NCBI GenBank assembly: GCA_019359415.1
Contig: JAHHHH010000056.1
Span: forward strand, 1-50,237
Reading direction: 5' to 3'
DNA length: 50,237 nt
Origin: Iphinoe sp. HA4291-MV1
GTDB lineage: Bacteria; Cyanobacteriota; Cyanobacteriia; Cyanobacteriales; Nostocaceae
Part shown: positions 8,794 to 18,400 of the stretch, one piece after another
Layout: every line of letters starts with the position of its first letter
How positions within the stretch are numbered: position 1 is the stretch's first letter
The notes under the pieces: model-generated
The model's input: only the letters and a program-made list of their open reading frames with translations
Database searches by the model: none
What the model was told of the DNA's origin: nothing
Program-made: the position numbers and the translations under genes

Positions 8794-9272
8794 TATTGAT
8801 TATTTAATTTCAGTGTATCTACGCTTTCTTGAAGATATTTAACTTTGGGACATTTTGTAACATACGTAACAGGACTGATATTATTATAAACCAATGCAAC
8901 ACAAAACCAGTAATTGTTTTTTTACAAATTTGCTTTTCAATCGTTAAAAATACCAAAAATAACTATGATCAAGCAAACTTACCATCAGGATTTATAACCA
9001 AAATTTTACTATGTAGCAATTAACTTGATAGATATAACCAAAAAAGAACTCAGAATCATCCGTCAACCCCCTAAACCCTGCGCAAGTGCGTGTTCGTGCC
9101 TTCTATGTCTTTGTCCTCCGGACACTCACTCGCGTTCGGAGGAGCAACGCTTGCGCTCCGCGTGCCCAAAGGGCTTAGGACATAGGAGACACGGAGGAAT
9201 TCAAAACTCAAAATCGCGTTCGCGCAATGAAGAAACCTGCGAAAGCAAGTGCGTATCGCAGGCTTAGACTTA
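8794..9272. other. Non-coding spacer with short palindromes
   Basis: No credible gene. The part 9060-9250 is a patchwork of short inverted repeats and HIP-like words (for example GGAGCAACGCTTGCGCTCC at 9139-9157 and TCGCGTTCGCGC near 9212), the kind of dispersed small repeats common in filamentous cyanobacteria. An 80-codon open frame at 9025-9267 runs through these repeats and is not credible as protein. Confidence 0.5.
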
Positions 9273-9402
9273 GAAGATGTTTGGAAAGTGTCATCGTCTA
9301 CCAAAATTTATTGACGCTCTCCTTAAATCCCCTTTTTCAAAAAGAGTAAAGGAAGAATCTAAATGGTCTATATGTTTCAAACAATACTTCTCAAACATCC
9401 TC
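9273..9402. mobile_element. MITE-like element (about 130 bp)
   Basis: Imperfect terminal inverted repeats GAAGATGTTTGGAAAGT (9273-9289) and, reverse-complemented, GAGGATGTTTGAGAAGT (9386-9402) enclose 96 bases without a gene. The same terminal word (GAGGCTGTTTGAAAAGT) starts the IS5-like element at 50115, and both are preceded by TTA, so this may be a non-autonomous relative. A perfect target duplication is not seen on the right (TGA). Confidence 0.5.
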
Positions 9403-9489
9403 TGAGGCAGGCTTTATTTGTATAGCTGAGACGATGCGTTATAGAGGACTTTTGTTCATAAGCCAAAATTGTCATTTACTAGATATTTT

Positions 9490-9585
9490 TCAAGGAGTTG
9501 GCTTTTTCTTTTCTGAATTGATAAGACCTGGTTCGGTCTTTTTTGGTCTATCTTTTGGTTGTGGAACCTGTTTTTGAGTAGCCAT
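9490..9585 (-). CDS. Small basic Pro/Lys-rich protein, 31 residues
   Basis: ATG at 9585 to TGA at 9490, starting MATQKQVPQPKDRPKK and ending KKKPTP. The frame has good codon flow, an AGAG motif 10 bases before the ATG, and no overlap with another gene. It is strongly hydrophilic, with no signal peptide or membrane segment. I do not recognise it. It stands alone in a 1.2 kb stretch otherwise empty of genes. Short size keeps confidence moderate; it could be a chance frame. Confidence 0.4.
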   Translation of the reverse strand: MATQKQVPQPKDRPKKTEPGLINSEKKKPTP

Positions 9586-9955
9586 ATTTTTATTCTCTGA
9601 CTTAATGTACAAATTTATCTACATCATCTCCATTGCTCATTTCAGAAAAACAATATAAAATACTTATAAAAAAATAGAGACGCTTAATTTTTGCGTCTCT
9701 ACAAGAGAGGAAACCCATTAACAATAAAAATCAAAATTGAAAATTGAAATATTTAAAACAAATATTATTTTGTAAGCACTTTATCAAAGAAGGAAAAGGT
9801 CTTCAAAAAGAAGAAGCAAGAATGAAGACTTCTTTCTCCATTCTTCCTCCTTGTCCCCCAAGTCTTGTCTTCGTTGACGAGCATATTCAGAACTGGATGA
9901 TTGCTTACAACTTGAGATACACGACGGGAAATTACCAATCCGGAAAATCTCAAAA
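9586..9955. other. Intergenic region, nothing else seen
   Basis: AT-rich. A 92-codon plus-strand frame beginning at 9744 runs through the hisA terminator and looks like chance. The promoter of the 31-residue gene should lie at about 9590-9650. Confidence 0.35.
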
Positions 9956-9956
9956 A

Positions 9957-9983
9957 ATAACCGGCTGCAAGCCGGTAAAAAAT
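9957..9983 (-). terminator. Terminator of hisA
   Basis: Stem ACCGGCT/AGCCGGT with a 3-base loop, about 55 bases beyond the hisA stop. On the minus strand it is followed by TATTTTTTG, a good U-tract. Confidence 0.75.
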
Positions 9984-10035
9984 TTGGAACAAGAAACGCG
10001 TTATGGCGTGTCTCTAAACTAGAGAGTAGAAAACA

Positions 10036-10809
10036 TTAGGCAAACGCTGAAAAATCTATATCGGGTGGAATATCCTGAATACGCCCTTGACCAACAGCGC
10101 GCAATGCTTCTCTGAGAGAAACATCTCCCGTATATAGCGCACGACCAACAATAACACCAGTTACGCCTTGTGATTCTAGCGCCAAGAGACTGAGCAAATC
10201 GGTGACAGAACTGACACCACCAGAAGCAATAATAGGAATGGAAATTGTAGCCGCGAGCGATCGCAAAGCTTCTATATTCGGTCCCTCAAGGGTACCATCA
10301 CGATGAATATCAGTATAGATAATGGCTGCTGCTCCCAATTCTTGCATCTGTACAGCCAGTTGAGTTGCGAAAACTTCCGAAGTTTCTTGCCATCCGCGCG
10401 TTGCTACCATTCCATTACGAGCATCAATACCAATAACAATCTGCTCTGGAAATTCTTGACAAAGTTGTTGCACAAGCTGGGGTTGTTCTACGGCTACAGT
10501 TCCCAAAATAACGCGTTGTACGCCTATGTTGAGTAGCTGTTGCACACGAGAGCGATCGCGCACTCCCCCACCAACTTGAATGGGAACCGACACGTCTTGA
10601 GCTATTGCTTCAATTGCTGGCAAATTTACTAATTTACCTGTTTTCGCCCCATCTAAATCGACTACGTGTAATCTGGTGGCTCCCTGTTCAACCCACTGCA
10701 CCGCAACCTCAACTGGGTTATCGCTGAAGACTTGCGATTGTTCATAATCTCCTTGATAAAGTCGCACACAGCGACCCTCTAGTAAATCTATTGCTGGAAT
10801 AACTTCCAT
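10036..10809 (-). CDS. hisA: HisA, ProFAR isomerase of histidine biosynthesis
   Basis: 257 residues, normal for HisA. It converts N'-5'-phosphoribosylformimino-AICAR ribotide to the ribulosyl form, the fourth step of histidine synthesis. A (beta/alpha)8 barrel is recognisable: [20 protein letters not shown] at the start carries the first catalytic Asp (residue 8), [15 protein letters not shown] the second, and the phosphate-binding loops are VGGGVRD and ASGGVSS. ATG start; no other his genes adjoin it, as is usual in cyanobacteria. It has its own terminator downstream and stands alone. Confidence 0.95.
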   Translation of the reverse strand: MEVIPAIDLLEGRCVRLYQGDYEQSQVFSDNPVEVAVQWVEQGATRLHVVDLDGAKTGKLVNLPAIEAIAQDVSVPIQVGGGVRDRSRVQQLLNIGVQRVILGTVAVEQPQLVQQLCQEFPEQIVIGIDARNGMVATRGWQETSEVFATQLAVQMQELGAAAIIYTDIHRDGTLEGPNIEALRSLAATISIPIIASGGVSSVTDLLSLLALESQGVTGVIVGRALYTGDVSLREALRAVGQGRIQDIPPDIDFSAFA

Positions 10810-11112
10810 AACCGTCCTGAAAAACTAATTTTTTCATAGAGAGTGGTTAGTAGTTAGTAGTAGTTAGTAGTAAAGAACAACCAACAAATAACGACTACTC
10901 CCTTCCCATCGCCTTTTGGGGAAAACTTTTCGATAAAGCTGAACTTAGCTTTTTCTTCTAGCAATACAGGATACCAAAGTACACAACATTGCACAGTGGT
11001 GAGGAACGCGAGTGAAAGAGTGCATAAGTTAATTTCAATGCTCCCTATATAAATATAGAGGGTTTAGCCATTGCTCTACTCTCCAAAATAGAGTAACAAA
11101 GGTAATATAGGC
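10810..11112. other. Promoter region between hisA and the first caspase gene
   Basis: Divergent intergenic region of 303 bases. It carries a degenerate GTTAGTAGTTAGTAG tract at about 10848-10871 (a simple repeat commonly seen in these genomes), then the near-palindrome CCCTATATAAATATAGAGGG at 11043-11062 and the small stem ACTCT/AGAGT at about 11080-11096 just before the caspase gene. These two hairpins would lie in the leader or core promoter of the caspase gene. Confidence 0.4.
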
Positions 11113-14100
11113 ATGACTCATAACATATACGCGCTGCTGATTGGCATTGACAAATACCTTAGCCCAGTTCCTCCCTTAAATGGTTGTGTCAATGACATCA
11201 TAGCTATAAAAGAGTATCTGGAAGGACGGATTGCTACTGAGGGCTATCAGCTTCATATACGCACACTCTTAAACCAAGATGCGACTCGTCAGGCAATTAT
11301 TGATGGGTTCCTGCAGCATCTATGTCAAGCCCAGAGCAACGATTTCGTTCTTTTCTATTACAGCGGTCATGGTTCTCAAGAACAAGCACCACAGGAATTT
11401 TGGCACTTAGAACCAGATCGACTCGATGAAACCTTGGTCTGTTATGACAGTCGCCATGCAGGAGGCTGGGATTTAGCAGATAAAGAATTGGCGAAATTGA
11501 TTGCTGAAGTTGCAGCAAAAGACCCCAATATTACTATTATCCTGGATTGCTGTCATTCTGGTTCTGGCACAAAAAACCCGCTACAAGAAACGGGGATACG
11601 CCGCATTCGTACAGATAAACGTGAGCGACCATTAGATAGCTTCATTTTTTCACTCGAAGATTTAGAACAACTGTCTGCATCCCGTAGTCTGGAAGAATCA
11701 CCCACTGGTTGGAACATACCCAAAGGTCGTCATATTCTCTTTGGGGCTTGCCGAGATAGTGAAGAAGCTAAGGAATATAATGGAGACGGTCAACAACGGG
11801 GAGCTTTTTCCTATTTTTTGTTGGAAACATTGCGAAATAATGGAAAACTGACGTATCGAGACTTATTTAAACAAGCTAATGCTTTAGTCCGCAGCAAAGT
11901 GACAACTCAGTCCCCTCAGTTGGAGGTGACTCATGCAGAAGATGAAAACCGATTTTTCCTTGATGGTGCGATCGCAGAACGTACCCCCTATTTCACTGTA
12001 AGTCATGACAAGAACTATGGCTGGGTCATTGATGGTGGTGCTATCCACGGAATGAAAAGTGCTTCTGGTAGTGAAACAACTTTACTCGCACTGTTCCCAA
12101 TAGATAGCAACATTGAGGAATTGCACAACCCGTCTAAGTCCATTGGTGAAGCTGAAGTCACACAAGTACTGCCATCGCTAAGTAAGGTTAATACCAGTAG
12201 TGTTGAAAACTTGACTTCTGAACGCACCTTCAAAGCTATTATCACTAGCTTACCATTGCCACCTTTAGGAATTTACTTTGAGGGAGATGAAGCAGGTGTC
12301 AATCTAGCACGCCAAGCATTGCAAACAGTTGGTTTTGACAACAAACCCTCCACCTATGTTCGTGAAGAACAGAAACTCACTCAAGCACAGTTTCGCCTAT
12401 TGTGTCGTCATGAGCAGTATTTGATTGCTCGACCCGCAGATGACCGACCTTTGGTGGATCAGATAGATGGTTACACACCAGAGAATGCAAAAAAAGCGAT
12501 CCAACGCTTAGAACATATAGCCCGTTGGACGACGATTTCTGAACTCTCAAGTCCCGCGACCACTCAGATTCAACCTGGTCATATCCAGATGCAACTTTTG
12601 TTTGAAGATCAGGACATCTCTCAATCCAATCAGATGCGTTTGGAGTACAAGTACAGGGATAATGAATGGCAACCTCCAACTTTTCGACTTAAACTGACTA
12701 ACAATAGTCAAAAGCCACTTCACTGTGCTTTAGTCAATCTTACAGACCTTTACGCTGTCAACGCTCCGTTTTTTGAAGCAGGTAGTATCAGACTAGAGCC
12801 AGGGAAAGAAGCTCTGGCTCTGGATGGACAAGATTTGCAACTCGAAGTACCAGACAAGTTATGGGAACAAGGAATTACCGAGTACAAAGACATTATTAAA
12901 TTAATTGTAAGCACTACCGAGTTTGATCCTCGCTTACTTTCTCAGGAAGCACTTGACGTTCCTCGACCCCCAAAAAGAGATTTACCATCGCCGAATCAAG
13001 GTATACTAGATCGTCTGATGAATCGCGTTCAAGAGCGTGATATCACACCCAGAAGTAACGGAAGATTTGACGATTGGTACACTGAGGAAGTTACCATCAT
13101 CACCGTTCGCCCCTTGGATGCTACTTCAGTTTCTCCCACACAACAGAAGGAATTAGAAACTGGTGTCAGATTACAGCCGCATCCCAGCTTACAAGCTAAC
13201 GTTCGTTTAACAACAATACCACAGACAAGTCGAGACTTAGGAAATAAAATTTTACCGCCTATCTTACGAGAAAATCCTGAACTCATCCAAGCCTTTCAAT
13301 TTACTAGCAGCCGAGGTACAGACCCAGGATTGAGTGTGCTGGAACTTAGTAATGTGCAAGACCACACAGTTGTGACTTCAGATGCACCCTTAAAATTGTT
13401 GGTTGACACGACTTTAGGTAAAGATGAACACCTTTTACCTGTTGCTTACAACGGTGAGTTTTTCCTCCCCTTAGGTCGAGGAAAAACAAATCAAGACGGA
13501 AAGACTGAAATTGAGTTACAAAGATTGCCTGCTCCGGTTAGTGAAGGTCGTCGCAGCTTGCAAGGGTCTATTCGCATTCTATTTCAAAAAGTGATCAGCG
13601 AGAAGCTGGGGTTGGAATGGCGATATCCCATCCTTGCAGTGGCTTCTGTTGGCAATGATGCATCAGTAAAATACGAGACTGATGAAGTACAAATTAAACT
13701 ATTGGTAGCGCAAGCAAAGCGGATTGTCCTCTACATTCACGGGATTATTGGTGATACCAAAAGTTTGGTTTCCAGCATTCATCAGCCCATCATTGGAGCG
13801 GATGGACAAGAACGTTCTATCAGTCAGTTCTACGACCTAGTTCTCACATTCGATTACGAGAACCTGAATACTTCAATTGAAGAAAATGCTCGGAATTTGA
13901 AAAAACGATTAGCAGCAGTGGGTTTGGGAGCAAATCATAATAAACTCCTGCACATTGTAGCTCACTCAATGGGAGGACTCGTTTCCCGTTGGTTTATTGA
14001 GCGAGAAGCAGGAAATCAAGTTGTCCAACACCTGATTATGTTAGGTACACCAAATGGCGGTTTTCCTTGGTCCACTGCTCAAGATTGGGTAACACTGGCT

Positions 14101-14553
14101 CTCGGAATTGGACTTAATAGCCTCTCTACAGTGGCTTGGCCTGTGAAAGTGCTGGGGAGTTTAATCAGTGCAATAGAAACTGTTGATATATCACTAGATC
14201 AGATGAAGCCCAACTCTGATTTTCTTAAGACTTTAGCACAGAGTGATGACCCTGGTATTTCTTACTCGATTGTTGCTGGTAACACATCGATTATTCCTGC
14301 AGCCGTGCAGCCACAAGGAGAAAAATCCAGTTTGCTAGAACGACTCATGCAAAGCTTATTTGGGAAAGTCGTTGCTTTACCTTTCTTTGGACAGCCAAAT
14401 GATATCGCTGTCACTGTCCATAGTATCAAGAATGTTACAGAAGGACGTTCACTTCCTCCTCAAATTCAAGAAGTGGCTTGCGACCACTTGACCTATTTTC
14501 ATCACCCAGCAGGGTTAAAGGCTTTGATTGCAGCTTTTGCACAGCAAAAATAA
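11113..14553 (+). CDS. Caspase-fold protease fused to an alpha/beta-hydrolase
   Basis: 1146 residues. The N-terminal 290 residues form a caspase/metacaspase (orthocaspase) domain: start YALLIGIDKY, catalytic His86 in YYSGHGSQ, and catalytic Cys in LDCCHSG (Cys147). A long middle region (about 300-860), with stretches resembling beta-rich modules, follows without a family I can name. The C-terminal 280 residues are a lipase-like alpha/beta-hydrolase: strand plus oxyanion region VLYIHGIIGD (His876-Gly877), nucleophile elbow AHSMGG (Ser952), then LIMLGTPNGG. There is no signal peptide, so both enzymes should be cytoplasmic. Orthocaspases cleave after Arg/Lys in known cases. The next gene downstream is another caspase protein. 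The 3' end, including the stop codon, is tandemly duplicated (25-bp period, 14535-14581). RBS AAAGGT; ATG start. Confidence 0.88.
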   Translation: MTHNIYALLIGIDKYLSPVPPLNGCVNDIIAIKEYLEGRIATEGYQLHIRTLLNQDATRQAIIDGFLQHLCQAQSNDFVLFYYSGHGSQEQAPQEFWHLEPDRLDETLVCYDSRHAGGWDLADKELAKLIAEVAAKDPNITIILDCCHSGSGTKNPLQETGIRRIRTDKRERPLDSFIFSLEDLEQLSASRSLEESPTGWNIPKGRHILFGACRDSEEAKEYNGDGQQRGAFSYFLLETLRNNGKLTYRDLFKQANALVRSKVTTQSPQLEVTHAEDENRFFLDGAIAERTPYFTVSHDKNYGWVIDGGAIHGMKSASGSETTLLALFPIDSNIEELHNPSKSIGEAEVTQVLPSLSKVNTSSVENLTSERTFKAIITSLPLPPLGIYFEGDEAGVNLARQALQTVGFDNKPSTYVREEQKLTQAQFRLLCRHEQYLIARPADDRPLVDQIDGYTPENAKKAIQRLEHIARWTTISELSSPATTQIQPGHIQMQLLFEDQDISQSNQMRLEYKYRDNEWQPPTFRLKLTNNSQKPLHCALVNLTDLYAVNAPFFEAGSIRLEPGKEALALDGQDLQLEVPDKLWEQGITEYKDIIKLIVSTTEFDPRLLSQEALDVPRPPKRDLPSPNQGILDRLMNRVQERDITPRSNGRFDDWYTEEVTIITVRPLDATSVSPTQQKELETGVRLQPHPSLQANVRLTTIPQTSRDLGNKILPPILRENPELIQAFQFTSSRGTDPGLSVLELSNVQDHTVVTSDAPLKLLVDTTLGKDEHLLPVAYNGEFFLPLGRGKTNQDGKTEIELQRLPAPVSEGRRSLQGSIRILFQKVISEKLGLEWRYPILAVASVGNDASVKYETDEVQIKLLVAQAKRIVLYIHGIIGDTKSLVSSIHQPIIGADGQERSISQFYDLVLTFDYENLNTSIEENARNLKKRLAAVGLGANHNKLLHIVAHSMGGLVSRWFIEREAGNQVVQHLIMLGTPNGGFPWSTAQDWVTLALGIGLNSLSTVAWPVKVLGSLISAIETVDISLDQMKPNSDFLKTLAQSDDPGISYSIVAGNTSIIPAAVQPQGEKSSLLERLMQSLFGKVVALPFFGQPNDIAVTVHSIKNVTEGRSLPPQIQEVACDHLTYFHHPAGLKALIAAFAQQK

Positions 14554-14581
14554 ACTACATTTTGCACAGCAAAAATAAACT
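14535..14581. repeat. 25-bp-period tandem duplication over the stop codon of the caspase-hydrolase gene
   Basis: TTTTGCACAGCAAAAATAAA occurs at 14535 and again at 14560. Each copy contains the end of the gene (AQQK and TAA). The protein itself is unaffected since the first copy supplies the stop. Confidence 0.85.
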
Positions 14582-14596
14582 TTTGCGTAACCACTT

Positions 14597-14677
14597 AGGG
14601 TGCGTTATGGACATTAGTCAAGAGCGCACCGAAAATCTAGGATGGTGCGTAAGAGAGCGGCATAACACACCCTACCA
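14597..14677. repeat. Small dispersed inverted-repeat element
   Basis: TAGGGTGCGTTATG near 14597 and CATAACACACCCTA near 14663 are inverted repeats (13 of 14 match) about 80 bases apart, with internal GCGCACC/GGTGCGT words. Elements bounded by GGTGCGTTA/TAACGCACC are frequent in cyanobacterial intergenic DNA. No coding capacity. Confidence 0.5.
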
Positions 14678-14753
14678 GATGAGATTTGAGGTGATTAAAT
14701 CATTTGTGTGTACACCGTAGCCCCGCAAGCGGGAAGGGGTTTAGGGGGTGGGG

Positions 14754-15261
14754 CAATACGGTTCGGATAAGCTCTTAAAGCTCTTGATACCCGTGGATGA
14801 GTGTTTGATACCCGTGGATGAGTGTTTGATACCCGTGGATGAGTGTTTGATACTCGCGGATGAGTGTTTGATACTCGCGGATGAGTGTTTGATACCCGTG
14901 GATGAGTGTTTGATACCCGTGGATGAGTGTTTGATACTTGTGGATGAGTGTTTGATACTTGTGGATGAGTGTTTGATACTTGTGGATGAGTGTTTGATAC
15001 TCGCGGATGAGTGTTTGATACCCGTGGACGAGTGTTTGATACTCGCGGATGAGTGTTTGATACTCGTGGACGAGTGTTTGATACTCATCCACTCGCAATA
15101 TGGTTCAGATAACCCCGCAGGCGCTCGCCAGTCGGAGACTGGCTCCCTGAACTCCGTTCAGGGGAGGCACTTCGTGCCTCGGGCACAGCGACGCAGTTTA
15201 CACGCCCCACTAATGGCGCACGTGGCGAGGGTGACGGCTCACCGTTAACCGAACCGTATTG
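14754..15261. repeat. 508-bp composite repeat bounded by 17-bp inverted repeats
   Basis: CAATACGGTTCGGATAA (14754-14770) and its near-perfect reverse complement TTAACCGAACCGTATTG (15245-15261; 16 of 17) bound a block containing the 21-bp minisatellite, a third copy of the same word (CAATATGGTTCAGATAA, about 15097-15113) and a string of short hairpins at about 15127-15180 (CCAGTCGGAGACTGG, CCTGAACTCCGTTCAGG, GAGGCACTTCGTGCCTC). A fourth copy of the 17-mer is at 23976. Confidence 0.7.
14786..15079. repeat. 21-bp minisatellite, 14 units
   Basis: Fourteen head-to-tail copies of GATACCCGTGGATGAGTGTT (plus T). Units differ at few sites (CCCGT, CTCGC, CTTGT or CTCGT; GGATGA or GGACGA). Their order is 3 CCCGT, 2 CTCGC, 2 CCCGT, 3 CTTGT, then mixed singles, so neighbouring units tend to be identical. 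Because 21 is a multiple of three, several frames stay open on both strands (LIPVDEC heptads on the plus strand), but no start signal or conserved protein suggests translation. Confidence 0.9.
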
Positions 15262-15422
15262 AAAGGCAATGGGCAAAAGCTCGCAATGGAGAAGCTCCCC
15301 TCCTTGTTCTCCCTACTCCCTGCTCCCCCGTTTTTACAAGAGTTTTAGGACTTCCTGTGAAAAGTCAGGATATGACTTTTACTTTTCTCACAACTGCAAT
15401 TTATGTGAAAGGAAAGTTATTT

Positions 15423-18400
15423 ATGTCTCAATATCAGTTTCATCGAAATTTTGCGGTTATTATCGGTATCAATAATTATAAAAACGGCATCCCATCTCTA
15501 GCTACAGCAGTTCCAGATGCTCATAAACTTGCTCATGTGATCCAAGAGCAACATAGAAAAATTAAAGATAAATATCAAAAACCAAATCAATATGAAGTTC
15601 AATTACTTTTGAATGAAAGAGCTAATCTTTACAATCTGAATCAGTTAATTGAAAACTTCAAAAAAGGACAGATAAGTTTTGACAAAGAAAAAGTGAAGGT
15701 TACCGAGAATGACCGCGTCCTCTTCTACTTTGCTGGACATGGAATCGCCTTAGATGCTTTAGAAAATCAAGAAGGACCAGTCGGTTATCTCATTCCTCAA
15801 GATGCCAAATTAGAAGATAATAGCACCTATTTGCCGATGCAGGATTTACATGATGCTCTCAATGCACTACCATGTCGGCATATGTTAGCTATTTTAGATT
15901 GTTGCTTTGCTGGAGCTTTTCGTTGGGCGAGTCTCAAGCGAGATATTGTACCTCGACTTAAGGTTTATAAAGAACGATATGATCGCTTTATTAGTGATAG
16001 AGCTTGGCAAGTTATTACCTCAGCAGCCGATGACCAAAAAGCTTTAGATTTCTTGGGACAACGGGGAAAAGTACAAGATGGAAACGAGGTTCACTCTCCC
16101 TTTGCCAAAGCTCTTTTTGATGCGCTACGTGGAGATACAGAAGAAAGTGCTGACTTAAACAAAGATGGTATTGTTACAGCAACCGAACTTTACTCGTATC
16201 TTAGGGATCGAGTAGAAATCCTCACAGAAAATCATTACAAAAAACAAACTCCAGGTTTGTGTCCCCTCAGAAAACATGATAAAGGAGAATTCATCTTCTT
16301 ATTACCTGAGTTTGACCGAGATAAATTAGAAGATGCTCCACCATTGATTCCAGAAAATAATCCGTACCGAGGATTGCAATCTTACGACGAAAAAGATAGC
16401 AGCTTGTTTTTTGGTAGGGAAAATCTCATCACACAGCTTTATCAGCATGTCATTTCTGAACAGCAAGCTTTGACAGTGGTACTGGGTGCTTCTGGAACAG
16501 GAAAATCTAGTTTGATGAAAGCTGGTTTATTACCGCGCTTGCGTCATTCTCAGGAGCATCAATTTCAGATTTTACAACCAATGCGACCAGGGGAAAGTCC
16601 CTTGCAAGCACTAGCACAAATCTGTTCACCAATTGCAACTGCAATCACTGCTGAAGAATTCGCAAAAGATGAATACGCCTTAGCAACTATTATTGAAAAC
16701 AGGTGTAAGGCTTATCCCAAAACTCAATTATTACTGCCAATTGACCAGTTTGAAGAGTTGATAACCCTGTGTAAGAGTGAGGAGGAGCGAGAGCAATTTC
16801 AGAAATTGATAAAGAATGCGATAACCCAATTTTCCAAACATATCGATGTAGTTATTACCCTGCGACTCGACTTTGAAGCACAGTTTCAAAATTCTGTTCT
16901 TAAAGACTTTTGGAATGATGCTCGGTTTGTTGTACCACCCATGACTCAGGATGAATTCCGCGAAGCCATTGAGAAACCAGCATCGGAAAAAGTGGTGTAT
17001 TTCGATCCTCCTAGCTTAGTGGACGAATTGATCAATGAAGTCGTACAAATGCCAGGTGGTTTACCTTTGCTTTCTTTCACCTTAAGCGAATTGTACTTGA
17101 AGTATTTAGGCGATCGCACGAGAAATAACCGCGCTTTAACAAAGAAAGATTACGAAGAATTGGGAAGAGTCGTTGGTTCTCTAACCAAGCGTGCGAACCA
17201 GGAGTATGATCGCTTAGTTGCAGAAGACCCCGCTTATAATGATACGGTGCGGCGGGTAATGTTGCGAATGATTTCATTACAGGGTGGAGAGTTAGCACGG
17301 CGACAAGTTCCTAAGTCGGAACTGGTATATCCTGATAAGGATGAAACCGAGCGGGTAAATAAGGTTCTCAAATGTTTTTCTGAAGCTCGCTTAATTGTTG
17401 AAGGTTCTAATTCTCAAGGTGAACCTTATGTTGAGCCAGCCCATGATGCTTTGGTGCAGGGTTGGGATAAGATGCTGAAGTGGAAAAAAGAAGAAGAGGA
17501 AAATTTAATTTTGCAACAGCGGCTAACGCCTGCGGCTGAGGAATGGAACAATATAAAAGATAAGGAAAAAGAACCTAATTCTTTGGTGAAGACATGGGGA
17601 CAAGCAGAGTCTTTTGCAATTGGAAAAATACAAACTTGGCGACGTAATTGGCAACGCAAAAAGCGAGAAAAAACCAAAACTTCCAAAGTTTCAAGTGTAA
17701 AATCAATAGCTTACCTTTGGGATGATGATCCTCGGATTGAGCAATTAAATCAAGTTCTTGATTCTAAAGATAGCTGGCTTAACTGGATTGAAGATAACTT
17801 TGTTCGGCGAAGTATCCTACAAAGAAGTAAAAATACTTATAGATTCAGGACGTTTCTGACAGTAGTCATACTGGGATTGAGCGGGTTAACTTTTTGGGCA
17901 TTAATGAATCTGAGACAAGCAACGCTCAATCAAATGTTGACTAATAGTGAGTCCGCAGATGGTAAATTGGGTTCAAAGCAACCGATTTTAGATGCTTTGA
18001 CTAATAGTTTATCTGCTGGAGAAACCCTTAATGGAGAAAGCCTTAAAAATAAGTTGCTGTTGCAAGTACACCCACCAAAAGAAGACGAAAAAAATAAAGT
18101 CATTAGAACCCTGCGAAAAGCAGTTTACACAGTTAAAGAAGAGAACAGAACAAATGGCTTTCCTAGTGGGGTTGAAAATATTTTTTGGGAGAAAAACGGT
18201 AAGCTACTGGTAGTTAGTACTGAAAATAATGGCACTGTTCAAGTATGGGACAAACAAGCCAAAAAGTTAGCTGAGTTACCAGGAAATCGATACTCAGTTA
18301 CACAAGTCATTTTTAGTCCGGATGGTAGTCAACTTGCTATTGGGACAAATAATGGCAGTCTTATGTTGTGGAATTGGCAAAATCAACAGCAGCCAAAAGT

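Noticed and set aside
8758-8900. Pho box upstream of sphR
   Set aside because: Only one weak TTAAC-like word; no direct repeats at helical spacing.
9744-10022. 92-codon plus-strand frame
   Set aside because: Runs through the hisA terminator and lacks protein-like composition.
14786-15079. CRISPR array
   Set aside because: Units are contiguous without spacers, no cas genes nearby; this is a minisatellite. The same holds for both heptamer arrays.
14748-15248. Long open frames on both strands through the 21-bp array (LIPVDEC and IKHSSTS repeats)
   Set aside because: Open only because the unit is a multiple of three without stops; no ribosome site or conserved start, and equally open on the other strand.
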